From positions 382,001-446,000 of the forward strand of contig CM034144.1 in NCBI GenBank assembly GCA_019914995.1: a stretch of DNA of 64,000 nucleotides, in the 5' to 3' direction. Position numbers and translations under genes: made by a program. The notes below the pieces were generated by a model. The model was given only the letters and a program-made list of their open reading frames with translations, searched no databases and was not told where the DNA came from. Of this stretch, positions 24,398 through 35,749 are shown piece after piece; position 1 is the first letter of the stretch; every line of letters starts with the position of its first letter. The DNA comes from Acanthochlamys bracteata (lineage: Eukaryota > Streptophyta > Magnoliopsida > Pandanales > Velloziaceae).

Positions 24398-24749
24398 ACA
24401 ACTCAATGCAACCAAAACAGAAATGTTGTGCCCAAGTGTGTGCTTACAGATTTCTTTCATATGTAGAGAAGTATTCCATTAATTGTAAAGCACATTGCTT
24501 GTACATAAATAAAAAAAGAAAGATACATGTTGTATATTTTTAATGAATTTTATTTGAATTTTGAGTAGAATCTCAATCTTCAAAAGAAAATTGATATCTA
24601 AGTTTGCAAGTGTCGGTACAATAACAAGATATAAATTAGCGCATGTTTAGTTCATCCAGAAGTTAGCCAAAAAAATACTTTTCAATCCCGAGTAATTCTG
24701 ATCAATATGTCACACGGATAATTCTTCAAATTCATCAAATTGAAGGAAT
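24398..24749. other. XTH 3' UTR and short spacer
   Basis: Holds the XTH 3' UTR (AATAAA near 24508) and the 3' side of the small minus-strand gene. No other feature seen. Confidence 0.5.
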
Positions 24750-24950
24750 CTATTGTAGCAACGTATTCGCAGCAACAGCAGAGATGGAGAAAATTAAACC
24801 TGGAACAACAGCAGCAACCAACGGATTGAAAATGAAAACTTGATTTCGGTTGGCAACAAAGATGAACTGCTTCTTTCTGTTTCCATTTCGTTGCCGTTGA
24901 AGAACAAGTTTTGTTGGTTGGTTGTAAAGCGGTACAAGAGCTGTCGCCAT
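24750..24950 (-). CDS. Small single-pass membrane protein, possibly plastid-targeted
   Basis: One exon, 66 residues. The start is in good plant context (CCAATGGCGACA). The N-terminal half is basic and lacks acidic residues (MATALVPLYNQPTKLVLQRQ, then NGNRKKQ), like a transit peptide. Residues 41-63 (FNPLVAAVVPGLIFSISAVA and onward) form one hydrophobic helix before the stop. Codon choice looks protein-like rather than random. I do not recognise the family; small thylakoid or envelope subunits have this architecture, but that is only an analogy. It lies head to head with RRP1, with 290 bases between the two start codons, so the promoters may be shared. Confidence 0.5.
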   Translation of the reverse strand: MATALVPLYNQPTKLVLQRQRNGNRKKQFIFVANRNQVFIFNPLVAAVVPGLIFSISAVAANTLLQ

Positions 24951-25162
24951 TGGTGAATCATCCGTTAAGCGTCTGTGTTTCTACGAGCAATGAATTTGCT
25001 TTATTAAATGTTAGCGAGATTTTAATCGCTAAACATTTATTAGCGACGAACAAGGACTAATCTATCGGTGAAACCCGTTAACCCACTTAACTTATTTAAC
25101 CCTCTTAAGTTACTTAACTTTCTTTTCGTTCTCCCGCTCTTCTTCTTCTTCTTTTGTTCTTC

Positions 25163-25170
25163 TAGGGTTT
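25163..25170 (+). promoter_or_regulatory. Telo-box in RRP1 leader
   Basis: TAGGGTTT sits 71 bases before the RRP1 start in a CT-rich leader. Telo-boxes are typical of plant ribosome-biogenesis and translation genes, which agrees with the gene's product. Confidence 0.6.
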
Positions 25171-25240
25171 CCCTAATCACCGCCGCTTTCTCTCTCTCTC
25201 GCTAACGGTTCTTCATCTTCCTTCTCTCTCCTTAACGGTG

Positions 25241-26998
25241 ATGGACGGTGGCACGTTAACGGCGGCAGCAATCGCTAAACGTCTCGCATCATCCAATACA
25301 ACAATCCGTCTACGTGCCGTTAGAGCTCTGTCAGCCCACCTCCGTTCTCCAGCCACCGTAACAAACCAGGCCGATTTTCTCAAGCTATGGAAAGGCTTGT
25401 TCTACTGCGTTTGGCATTCTGATAAGCTGAGTGCTCAGTCCGACTTGATTGGCCGAATCTCCGATCTCGTTCTCTCTCTACCTCAGTCGATCGCAGGAGA
25501 ATTTCTCGTCGCCGGTTTGAAAATTCTCCGCCGCGAGTGGGCGGGCATCGATTTCTTACGGCTAGATAAGTTTTATTCGCTTCTGCGAAGATTACTCAAT
25601 GCTTCCTTGTCAATTTTGCCGAATCAAACAGGGCTGTTGAATGTCTTGTTGGCTAATTCGGTTTTGGCGAGTGATAAGTTGCAATCCCAGGGTGTTTGTT
25701 ATCATTTTTGTGAGATTTATTTGGATGAGCTGCGAAAGTTTCTGCCTTTACCGGTGAAGACGTTGGATTTTGTTGTGCGCCCATTTTTTGAAGTGTTGGC
25801 AAAGTCGCAGGATAAGATTATGGTGAACAAGGTGAAGAATTGTGTGTTTGAGAAGTTGTTGGGTTGTGGATTGAAGTTTTTGGGTGGTGAAGGAGATGAA
25901 CAAGAGATGGAGATTGGGAAGGTTGCTGTTGTAATGGGGATGTCAAAGAGGTTTTTCAAGCTTGCGTCGAGCGAGGAGACAGTGCAGGGGAATCGGAAGG
26001 TGTTATTTGGGCTGCACCAGCGGTTTTTGAGGCTAGAGAAGGAGTTTGAGAAGTCTGGAATTGAGGTCTCAATGCCAGATTTGGGGAAAGAGAGCTTGGA
26101 GAGCTCTGGTTTACCATGGGGAGGTAATGAGCAAAGAGTTGAAGGTGGTGGGTTAGATGAAAAGCTATCAAAGAAGAGGAAGAAGGCCAAGGAAAAATCT
26201 GTTGCAGGGAATGGCGAGGGCAAGAATTCAGGTAGTGATGAAAATGATGGTGAGGAAGCTGGTGCTAATTTACCTGATAAGCTGAAGAATAAAAAGGCAA
26301 AGAAGAAAAAGAAGTCTCCAAAATCAGTATCCGATAGCGAGAAGGAGGAGGAGGCTGTGGAGCAGATAGACTCAGAAGTCCCTGCTACTGAACTTGCTAG
26401 CAAGACTGAGAATGTTGCTAACGTAGGGAAATCTAATGGGGCTGCTGGGTTGGATGTCGATGGAGATGGGAAGGATGCAGGTGATTCCTTAAGCTTTGAA
26501 GAAACTGTGATGTCCAATCTTCAAAAGGAATTCGAGATGGTTGCAGCGGAAGCTGGGTTGTCAAATGGGCTCACTTCTATGTCTGATTTCAAAGCAACAC
26601 CAATTGGTTCCACAATCCCAAAGAAGAAGCGGAAGCGAGCAAAGAGTGTAGATAAACCGGACAAAATTGTTTCATTGGATGCCAGCACTGGGAGCATCGA
26701 TGGAAAGAGTGGCGAGAAGAGTGTCAAGAAGGTTAGATTTTCAATGAGGAACAACTTAGTATGGAAACCTCACAGTCCACTGCCTCCGCAAAGTTTGAGG
26801 CTGCCACCTTCAGCTACTCCCAGAGGTAGTGCGCTCAAGAAAGGAGTACCACCGGGGCCAATCAAGGAGATGTCACCTACAGTGAAGAAGGCTAAGACTA
26901 AGGCCAAGTTGACCTCTGCCAGGAAGGCGTTCAGGAGTTCAAAGTCTGTCAACCCAGCAGTTAAGCGTCTTCGCAAATTGCAGAGCTGTTCTGTGTGA
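25241..26998 (+). CDS. RRP1: Ribosomal RNA processing protein 1 (RRP1/Nop52 family), nucleolar
   Basis: Intronless, 585 residues from the ATG at 25241; an in-frame GTG just before it is not a likely start. Residues about 10-270 form the Nop52 domain (IAKRLASSNTTIRLRAVRAL, LWKGLFYCVWHSDK, REWAGIDFLRLDKFY, PVKTLDFVVRPFFEVLAK). The middle is highly charged with several lysine clusters that serve as nuclear or nucleolar signals (KKRKKAKEK, KNKKAKKKKK, KKKRKRAK). The C-terminus has VRFSMRNNLVWKP and PLPPQSLRLPPS, typical of plant homologues. RRP1 acts in 27S pre-rRNA processing and 60S subunit assembly. The telo-box leader supports co-regulation with other ribosome-biogenesis genes. A divergent small gene lies upstream. 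Confidence 0.93.
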   Translation: MDGGTLTAAAIAKRLASSNTTIRLRAVRALSAHLRSPATVTNQADFLKLWKGLFYCVWHSDKLSAQSDLIGRISDLVLSLPQSIAGEFLVAGLKILRREWAGIDFLRLDKFYSLLRRLLNASLSILPNQTGLLNVLLANSVLASDKLQSQGVCYHFCEIYLDELRKFLPLPVKTLDFVVRPFFEVLAKSQDKIMVNKVKNCVFEKLLGCGLKFLGGEGDEQEMEIGKVAVVMGMSKRFFKLASSEETVQGNRKVLFGLHQRFLRLEKEFEKSGIEVSMPDLGKESLESSGLPWGGNEQRVEGGGLDEKLSKKRKKAKEKSVAGNGEGKNSGSDENDGEEAGANLPDKLKNKKAKKKKKSPKSVSDSEKEEEAVEQIDSEVPATELASKTENVANVGKSNGAAGLDVDGDGKDAGDSLSFEETVMSNLQKEFEMVAAEAGLSNGLTSMSDFKATPIGSTIPKKKRKRAKSVDKPDKIVSLDASTGSIDGKSGEKSVKKVRFSMRNNLVWKPHSPLPPQSLRLPPSATPRGSALKKGVPPGPIKEMSPTVKKAKTKAKLTSARKAFRSSKSVNPAVKRLRKLQSCSV

Positions 26999-29318
26999 CT
27001 CAATTTGAATGTGATTGGGAATTTAGGCTGCTTAGCAGCTATTGTTTTAGGTGCTTGCACACTGACAATTGCAGTTTGTGCAATGAGAGGTATTAATTTT
27101 ACTCCTGGGTATGGATTTGGTTTACATGAACAGTTATTGTATTCATTATTAGTACAACTCTTTTTTCCATTTGAATTTGTTAGCATTACCTTTGTGTGCA
27201 ATCTACAAAAAGTTTACACATAAATTACGTTCGCTTCTTTGACAAAATTCTGTGTTGCAGTATGTTTGCTGCTTTCTTTGTTCATTAGTTGTTGTACTTA
27301 TGACATGTTCCTTTCCTTTAAGCTCTAGACTTTGTTGAACAGAACGAATCACTAGTTTATAGAGCTACAGACTATTGTTGTGACTACATTTAGGATGCTG
27401 AAAATTATGCTGCAGTATTATTTAGTTCTGTTGAATTGGTATCTGATACTCAAATATGTATATCTGTTTTTTAAATACTTTGTTTGTTCTGCTACAATGA
27501 TACTATCTAGTTAGACTTCTTATGCAGATATATGCTCCTTAATATGCTTTGCTGCTTATTTGCTATAAATATACTTTGTGGAAAACCAGAACAAGGTTTG
27601 GTCTAGGTTCTTGTTTAAGTCAGAGTATTGGTGGTTGTCATTTCCGGGAGTTTTTGGTTCTTCTCTGGCATCCCTGTAAGTGTATACGGAGATTACCAAC
27701 TGGTTGTTTCATTGATATTTTCATTTTGGTGTATGGAAATCTTTGGTTTGTGGTGAACATCTAGGCTATCTGAATTTATCATATTGCCGCTTATTAAAGG
27801 AAAGTTGCTCATTTTCTGTAAAGAATGAGACATAACACTTTCCCTTGGAATTTGAGTACACATATGTTGTTTTCATAGATATTAAACATTTTATGCATGT
27901 CTAAGAATGAATATTTTGTGAAGTTGGGGAGGTAGCTATTTATAATACTTAAAAAGTGCACCCAATGAATGATTTTCGAGAATGAACTTGACGATGAACT
28001 TGAAGAATTTGGCATTGGCACACTGATTTCATTCTTGAGTATTCAGGGAATTGGAAACCCAAGTAGTGTGTTTTTACAAGGTATTCAAAATACACAAAAT
28101 CAAAGTGCTTATTGATGTGAAATTTATGATATGGAAGCTCTGACTTTATGTCAAGTATTTTATTGGTATCTCATCTTGTTTATCTCATTGATTGGCTTCT
28201 TGGAATGAACACTATCAACTACTGGCTTCCTGCTTCTTTTTCATTAGTTGCCAACGGGATTTGACTAGTTGTTACTAAGTAGCTCTTGTTCAGTTAGTAC
28301 TAAATTGCGCTCTAGATTAGTGCGTTTGGAATTGCTTATGAAATAAATTTTTTAAAATAAAAAATATTTTTTTTAAAAACGAATTTTATTTTTTATTTTT
28401 AAAATAATAATAAAAATATATAATAAAAAGATTTCATCACGTAGAATTTTTTTTATATTTTTTAATTTTTTAAATAAAATTTTTAAATATTTATAAAATA
28501 TATATTAAAAATTGTGAAATGAAAAATTGAAAAATTTGTGTGGAGAAATGGAAAGCCAAACGCATCAGATAGAGCTATGGAGTTCGACAAAGTTCTGGTT
28601 GAAGCTATGGCCTCACAAACAGATCAATCTTTTCAATCGGAGAATACCGTAAACTTCAGGTTCTCGAAAGCAAACAAGCAAAAGTTTCTGGTTCAAAAAG
28701 ATAAGCCTGCAGATAGATTTCAAAACCAGTGAAAATTGAAGCATGCTTAGCTAGCATCTTGCTGGCAATGTCCAAGTTCTACTTGTCATCTAGAAACAAG
28801 TAACAAATAGAAATGTTTATATTATAGTTCCAGAAATGCTTCGACCACTAGCTACGCCATGAAGGTTACATTTTTATTCTGTTTTAAAAGTTTTAACTCA
28901 GAATGAACGCATATGTGGTTTCATATAAACAATACTAATTCAAATTCTTGATGCAGCTGGAGGAGCTATTGTTTGAAAGAAAGCAAGAGCAGTGAAGCTT
29001 CTGGACTTATCTAGAAGCAGTGGACACAACAGGTAGTCACACCCTAGTTCTAACCTGTTCATAGTTCAAAATTTTTTGGCAAGCACTTTGACTTCACTCG
29101 TAATCAACCTCTACAGCTGTGTATGAGCTCAAAGTCTTAGCTTCCACTCAGCTTTGCCTTTGCCCGTGTATGAATTCCTTCCTTCTTATCTTAATCACGC
29201 GTTTGGTGAGTTAGGAAAAACAAGAAAGAATCACTTTTAGTCAACCTGCTTTTTCCAGGAAGCTGCCACTTGCCAGCTCGCCTTGATCATCAAATGATTT
29301 CCTCTTCAAAACATTCCA
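26999..29318. other. Intergenic between RRP1 and second XTH
   Basis: RRP1's 3' UTR is at the left. From 27000 to 28300 I see no gene, only scattered short frames. One MITE (28320-28564) is listed separately. A 64-codon frame just after it (28538-28732) overlaps the MITE end and is not credible. The right 300 bases are the XTH promoter. Confidence 0.5.
28320..28564. mobile_element. Tourist-like MITE, GCGTTTGG family
   Basis: The left end GTGCGTTTGGAATTGCTTAT and the right end GAAAGCCAAACGCA are inverted repeats. The flanks are TTA (28317-28319) and TCA (28565-28567), a 3-bp target duplication with one mismatch. The core is A/T only, 245 bp overall. Confidence 0.8.
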
Positions 29319-29326
29319 TATAAATA
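29319..29326 (+). promoter_or_regulatory. TATA box of second XTH copy
   Basis: TATAAATA lies 97 bases before the start codon of the frameshifted XTH, so the promoter still looks functional. Confidence 0.6.
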
Positions 29327-29415
29327 CCCCATTCATCTCTTCAAACGTTCACCCTCACCACAAAACCAATCCCATTAGTTCTCTTCAGTAATTGTTCGTA
29401 TAACGTTGTTCTGCA

Positions 29416-30447
29416 ATGGCAAATTTGTTCTTTTTCTGTTATTTCTTTGCAGTCTCTTGCTGCTTCTCTATTGTGTTTGCTGGAAACTTCTTCCAAGAAG
29501 TAGACATTGCCTGGGGCAATGGCCGTGGTAAGATCCTCAACAAAGGCCAGCTCCTTACTTTGTCTTTAGACAAGACATCAGGTTCTGGATTTCAATCGAA
29601 AGCCGAGTATCTCTTTGGGCGATTCGATATGCAAATCAAGCTTGTTCCTGGCAACTCTGCCGGCACCGTCACAACCTTCTACGTAAGCAAATTGCAGTTT
29701 ATCTATAGATATTTCTGCTTCACAAATATCAGTTGGACTGAAATCTTGATTGCTAATCTTATCTGCAGTTGTCATCTCAAGGACCGAACCACGATGAGAT
29801 CGATTTCGAGTTCCTCGGCAATGCCAGTGGACAACCTTACACTCTTCACACCAATGTGTACGCTCAGGGCAAGGGCGACAGGGAGCAGCAGTTCAAACTC
29901 CCTTTGACCCGACCTTAGACTTCCATACCTATTCCATCATCTGGAATCCCAGACATGTCATGTAAGTCCCAGAAACCGTACCTCTGCTTGTTCTGATGAC
30001 ATGTTGAATTATTGAACTCAATCATTGATGTGTGTATCTATGCATCACAGGTTCTTGGTGGATGGAACTATTATAAGAGACTTCAAGAACCAAGAGAGCA
30101 AAGGCATTCCTTTCCCTAGTAAGCAGCCGATGAAGATGTATGCCAGTTTATGGAACGCAGACGACTGGGCGACACAAGGGGGACGTATAAAGACCGACTG
30201 GACTAAGGCACCGTTCGTTACGTCATTCAGGAATTACAATCCTGACGCTTGTGTCCGTTCGTCTGTTGGCGGACGGTGTACTTGGGCGCCATTTGCCGCT
30301 TGGTTCAAGCAGGATATGGATAGTACGACGTATAACACCATGAGGAGATGGCAGAGAAGAAACATGATCTATAATTACTGCACTGATTTGAAACGGTTCC
30401 CTCAAGGCGTTCCACCGGAATGCAAACTCCGGTGTGGAACAGATTAA
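29416..30447 (+). pseudogene. XTH copy with a one-base frameshift in exon 2
   Basis: Exons 29416-29682, 29769-29961 and 30051-30447 match the intact XTHs in splice position. Exon 2 is 193 bases instead of the 194 seen in both other complete copies. The signal peptide ([14 protein letters not shown]...), GH16 start, [10 protein letters not shown] catalytic motif and NASG glycosylation site are intact. At about 29900-29903, where the intact copies encode QFKLWFDP, the tryptophan codon has become CC. The frame shifts and a stop (TAG) follows after RP. The exons downstream would read normally in the old frame (VDGTIIRDFKNQ to RFPQGVPPECK) and contain no other stop. The protein would lose the C-terminal half. 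Either a very young pseudogene or allele, or a base-call error. Confidence 0.85.
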
Positions 30448-30699
30448 TCTATACAGTGAATAAACGGGCAAAAATAACGATATAGGATTGAGATTTGTGT
30501 ACGAAAATATTTAATTTATTCTTTTGTTATTCCTTGTCCATTGTTGGATGTATAATTTTCCTGAATAAATGAAAAATAAATACTCTTTTATTTGTTGAAT
30601 TAAATTTCTACTTACGTTTATTTTCAAAATAAGTTAACAGATTTCGTTGTAAAGAATCCTATTGTGCATGCGTTTTATTGGTTCCGATAATCTTTACAG

Positions 30700-31088
30700 C
30701 TTCATGGTTGACGGCATGCCAATCAGCTTCATTCCACCAATGAAAATGAAGGTGAGTTTATGGAACGCCGATGACTGAGCAACACAAGGCGGGCGCGTAA
30801 AAAGCGATTGGCGGAAGCCGCCGTTCGCTGCAACTTCAACGCCGACGGCTACGTTTCTAGCAGCATTGGACCAAAAGTCCACTTGCCCCTCTGTAGTACT
30901 TGCAGTTCAGGATCTGGACTCCATCGGCGTTGACCAGTTTAAGTGGGTACAAAAAGCATTACATTGTTTATAGCTATTGTAATGATACTAGAAGGTTTCC
31001 CGGCGGAGTTCCGCCGGAGTGGTCTGCTGTTGATTACGGGACTCGAAATAGTGATATAGAAATTCATGTAGAAAGATCGTGCAAATAA
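30700..31088 (+). pseudogene. Decayed XTH exon-3 fragment
   Basis: After an intact-looking acceptor (TTTACAG) the sequence reads FMVDGMPI, then SLWNADD followed by a TGA where the family has Trp. Further on come ATQGGRVKSDW, NFNADGYV, IVYSYCNDTRRFPGGVPPE. About 15 residues are missing after PIS, there are further frame breaks, and the last conserved cysteine reads Trp. Exons 1 and 2 are absent upstream. It matches the frameshifted XTH (ADDWATQGGR) better than the other copies, suggesting a partial tandem copy of that gene. Confidence 0.85.
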
Positions 31089-31308
31089 TAATGGACCAAA
31101 ATATTTGGATGAACTATCATTGTTGTTTGAAAATTTGTAAGTTATTAAGTTCATGAAAACTTATCAAGAAACAGAGTATGATTTACAAAACCATCCAATA
31201 TAAAGACTAGTAGATACAGAGTTAAAACATTTTATTTCAGTTATGTACAATCTTTTTTACATCAAAACAACAACTAGTGAACTACTACAAACACTCTTTT
31301 GCTAAATA

Positions 31309-32363
31309 TTAAGGCAAAGAACACTCTGTTGGGAACCCTTGAGGAAACCTTTTAGAATCAGTGCAGTAGTTATATACCATATACTTCTTTTGAACCCATT
31401 TCAACCTCTCATAGCTACTTGAATCCATCTCTTGCAAGTAAAACCATGAGCTCGACGGCTTCGCTGACGAACAGCTCGATTTCCCTGCTTCCCAAACACA
31501 TGCATCTGCATTGAAATTCTTGTAAGAAGCTCTGAACGGTGCCTGAGACCAATCTGTTTTTATTAGCCCTCCTCTTGTTGCCCAATCTTCAGCATCCCAT
31601 AAACTTGAGTACAACTTCATAGCCTGCTTATTCGGAAACGGCACTCCGTATTTTTCATGGTTCTTGAAGTCTCTGATCGGCGTTTCGTCTACTAAGAAAC
31701 TGCATTGGCATAAACAACAACAAAAAAAAGAGGAAGTAGCAGTTCTGCTGCAGTTTCCCGTTAATGGATTTACTTAAGCTATATAAGTGTTTATGAGATT
31801 ATTATTACATTATATGATTAGGGTTCCAGAGAATGGAATATGTATGGAAATCTTTGGTAGGATCAAACCAGAGCCTGAACTGCTGCTCTCTGTTTCCTTT
31901 CCCCTGCGTGTAAACATTTGTATGCAGCGTATACGGATCGCCGGTAAGGTTTCCGAGGAACTCGTAATCGATTTCATCGTGCGTCGTTCCTAATGACGAC
32001 AACTGCCAGAATGCAAACAAAATTATTTCATGAAATAGTAATCTCTAAAATGATTGGAAAAACTTTTGACATACGTACGTAGAAGGAAGTGACAGTGCCG
32101 GCAGAGTTGCCGGGAACCAATTTCATTTGCATGTCGATCTTGCCGAACATATACTCTTTCTTCGATTGGAATCCAGAACCTGAAAACTTGTCCAGCGACA
32201 GTGTCACAGCCTGGCCATTTTCAAGAACCACACCACGGCCTTCGCCCCAGTTGAAATCAAAGTCCTGGTAAAAGTTTGATGCTGAAATTAGAGACGGTAT
32301 TGAAACCAACAGAATGTAGAACACCACCATTGTTGTTATGATAACAGAGATCGAAGAGTGCAT
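31309..32363 (-). CDS. XTH, intact copy on the opposite strand
   Basis: Exons (complement of 32079-32363, 31809-32002 and 31309-31699) give 289 residues with the same intron positions and phases as the plus-strand XTHs. The chosen start gives a normal signal peptide ([20 protein letters not shown]...); the frame stays open upstream but has no plausible secretory start. The catalytic motif is [10 protein letters not shown], with Tyr where the neighbours have Phe, and both glutamates are kept. NLTGD is the N-glycosylation site. The XET C-terminal domain is complete ([33 protein letters not shown]). The enzyme should act in the wall on xyloglucan. It converges tail-to-tail with the decayed XTH fragment, so the cluster includes an inverted duplication. 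Confidence 0.94.
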
Positions 32364-33137
32364 TGGATAAGAAGGAAGAAGACTTGAAAGCGGGTAGCTG
32401 CAATATATGCACTTAATGCAGTGAGACATTTTGCAGCATAGAGTACTGATAGAGCCCTTGAGCCATAGCCACGTTTTAACTTCACAGCTCTCGTTGTTCT
32501 GGAACCAACTCAATGACTCAGCTTGTTCATAAAAAATAATCATCTCATATAAAACGCAGTAACATAAATTTCATGTTTTTGTAGTTTTAGATTTTTGTGT
32601 GAAGACGTGTTTCAAGTTTACAGAACTCCGCTAAAATTAAATTTGTATTAATTTTCTATATTTTAATTATAAATAAAACTGAAATTTTGAATTTTCAATT
32701 CTATATAATTAAAATTTAAGTTTTATTATATATATATTTTTTAATTAACTTCTAACCCACTTTAAAAATAAATTAAAATATAAAAATTAAACTTTACTTT
32801 TAATTTATTTTTTAAAAAATTTCACTTTTTATATTTTATTTTTACGAAATTTAGTTACAATCCTTTTGAATACCCCCTTAACATTTTGTGGGATAGTTTA
32901 TTGGTGTTATGTTGGAGTTTCATGTGTGCTCATATGATTGAAGAGTTGTTTTGGTTTAGGGAATCAAAAAACCATCTTGAAACTTCAAACTTACGAGCAG
33001 GTTTTTACTTTATAATTAAATTTTTAATTAAAAAGTAATTTTTAATTTAGATTTAATTAAAAATTTATTTCAATAAACAAATTTAACTTATTTTTAATGA
33101 TGTTGTAAAAATAACTTTGTAAATAATATATTTTAGT

Positions 33138-33362
33138 AAAAGCGTGTTTTAAATACATATAACTAATTTTTGAAATTAAATTTCATAAAAATAAAATTCA
33201 AAATTATATTTGAAACAAGTAAGATGAACTGAAGTTTGAAATTAATTTTAATAGAAATAAAGTTCACGTGAAAGTGAAAATAATATTTAAAATAATAATT
33301 AAAATATATAAAGTGATTGAATTCAAAATAATAAAAAAATCATATATTTGAAATAAGCTCTG
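33138..33362. mobile_element. MITE, GTGTTTTAAAT family, degenerate ends
   Basis: The left end AGCGTGTTTTAAATACATATAA resembles the complement of the right end ATATTTGAAATAAGCTC, as in the better-kept copy at 35750. The core is A/T only. Confidence 0.5.
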
Positions 33363-33911
33363 AATCACTTACTATAAAAGAATAATAAATATAAGTTTTA
33401 GATTCTATTAGACATGCATTTTAGGTGCTCTTTTAACTGAAAAAAATGTTTAATAAGAATGAACGAGAGTTGTTGCATGTTATTAGCTAGATATTTGTTT
33501 TTGGTAAGGTTTAAGTGTTAAATATAAAAGACTAGGGGCTGCTTGGTATTACATTCTTTCAAAAAAAATTTATCAATTTTTATTTTATATTTTTAATAAA
33601 TTTTCTACAATAATTTACAAAAATTTATTAAAAAACATAAAAATTATAAAAAATCTTTGTATTAAAAGAAAATAATTTTCATAAAACTAATTTATTATAA
33701 TATAATAAACATATGTTTTATTTAAAAAATTTATTTCATAAATACAGAAACTGTCGCCTGTAAGCAAATGTTGTCAGTAGGTTGCTTGTTGTATTCTTTA
33801 TTATATAGTTGTTATCAAGACACTTGCTACGTTGACACTTTCTTTATGCACGACAAATTAAAGCATTATTATGTTATTTAAATTCGAATTTATTCACAGA
33901 TGAAGGAATAA

Positions 33912-34140
33912 AGGAGAGCGTTTGGTTCAGTTTTTTTTGACATTTTTATTTAATTTTTAATTTTTTATATTTTAATATATATTTTATAAATAGTTAAAAA
34001 ATTAATTAAAAATTTTTGATATTGCAAAAAAATTTTATATAATAAAATATTTTTATTATATATTATTATTTTTAATAAAAAATTTTTTAATAAAAACATT
34101 TTTTATTTTAAACAATTTTATTTTATAAACACTTTCAACG
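33912..34140. mobile_element. MITE, GCGTTTGG family
   Basis: Starts GGAGAGCGTTTGGTTC and ends ATAAACACTTTCAACG. The flanks are TAA and TTA. The core is A/T only. A similar but less certain copy is at about 33535-33760 (GGGGCTGCTTGG start). Confidence 0.6.
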
Positions 34141-35749
34141 TTAGATCTTTTGAAAGTTCAGAATTCAAACTTTGATGTAGATATAACTTCAATGTAGCAA
34201 AAACTTTTTTAAATATAAAATCATATTTTAATATAAATAGTTTATAAAACATACTAATAAAACTACGGATAACATAAACTTATAATGGGTGAAATTTCTG
34301 TAAGTTTTATCAATATAAGTGAAATTTGATTTGGTACAAAATTTCAAATATTTTTATTTAAAATGTGTATATGCATCAAATAATGTTTTTTGAGTTTTCA
34401 AAATATAAATAATACTTCAGTATTCTAATAATTCCAAACTCATGATATACGACGTAACGGTATAGGATGAAATTTATTTCCGTACGGCTGTCGTCTTATT
34501 AGTAACAAAATAACTAAGAGATAATTTGACATAGCTTAAATAAATTATTTTTTTGAAAAGAATTTATTTTTTAAAATTATTAAGAAATATTTTATTTTAA
34601 TATTATATATACTTATATAAAAATGAATATGCAACACGTCGGTTTACCGTGGTTTTCACACTCTTAGATTGTAATCCGACGATCATAATTGATCACGCGT
34701 TGCAGCTCTTATAGGATTACTGTATGAAGATAATTTTGTCAACTCATTTTAATTTTTTTTTTTTCTTTAACATTCTTAGTATTTTTTATATGATCGATTA
34801 ATTTTTAATGAGGAATCGATTACAAACCTCGAATTGTTACGACAACATAAATATCATTAATATTCATCTGACAAACAAGTACACAAATTTTCTTTAAATC
34901 ATCAAAATACAATTTTTGCAGTTTGAAAATTACAAAATTATAAATTATGAACACATCATCCAAATGTCAGCTTAAATCTTAACACGAATTAATTTTATTT
35001 GTCCTTTTAATAAAAGCGAAAAAAAAAATTAATGACAAAAAAATTGCTAAATATAAATTTATTTATATTTCTAATAAATATCGATTCGTGTAGAGATTGA
35101 ATTTAAATTTTATTAGTTTATTTTAAATCATAATTTTTAATATCTAAGGATTCGGATTGAAATTTAAATTTTCTACACAGTTTGTATAAACTAATATGCG
35201 GCAATGTGTGCTTGAGGTGTCAATTTAAGCATATTTTTTTCCATATATATAGATACATTTATGGGAAGGATTTAAATAGTATAGTACTATTGGGCCACAG
35301 TAAATACCCACTACTGAACCATAATTGAGATCTATGGGCCGTGTGGGACCACTCTGAAGCCAACTATTGGACCTGTGGGATCATTCTCGGATCGTGAATC
35401 CCTCTCCTGTGGGCCCAAGCCCATTAATTCTCATACATTAACTCACGTGCGTCCCGGCCCGGTTAGCTCGGTAGATTCGCTATCCAGTCGGTGGCTGCAT
35501 AACGACGAAGTTATTTTCAGATTCGAATATTCGTAATTAAATTTTGTAAAAATAAAAAATAAAATTTTTTAAAAAATAAATTAGAAATAAAAATTAATGT
35601 TTATGTTTCAGTTGATTTTTGAAGTAGATTGAATGTGAGTAAAAAAAGAGAAATATAGTAGAATTTAAATTTTATTTGTGCAGAACGAAAAATTCGAATT
35701 CTCAATTTTATTTATAATTAAAATATAAAAATTAGTGGAACTCTAATTA

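Noticed and set aside
25717..26517. 266-codon minus-strand open frame
   Set aside because: It is antisense to the RRP1 coding region, and its Ser/Phe-rich composition follows from the opposite strand.
32364..32543. N-terminal extension of the minus-strand XTH
   Set aside because: The frame is open upstream but would bury the signal peptide; family start positions favour the ATG at 32363.
35454..35535. tRNA or SINE-like A-box (TAGCTCGGTAGA) and B-box-like GATTCGAAT
   Set aside because: Spacing is too long for most tRNAs and no cloverleaf stems pair convincingly.
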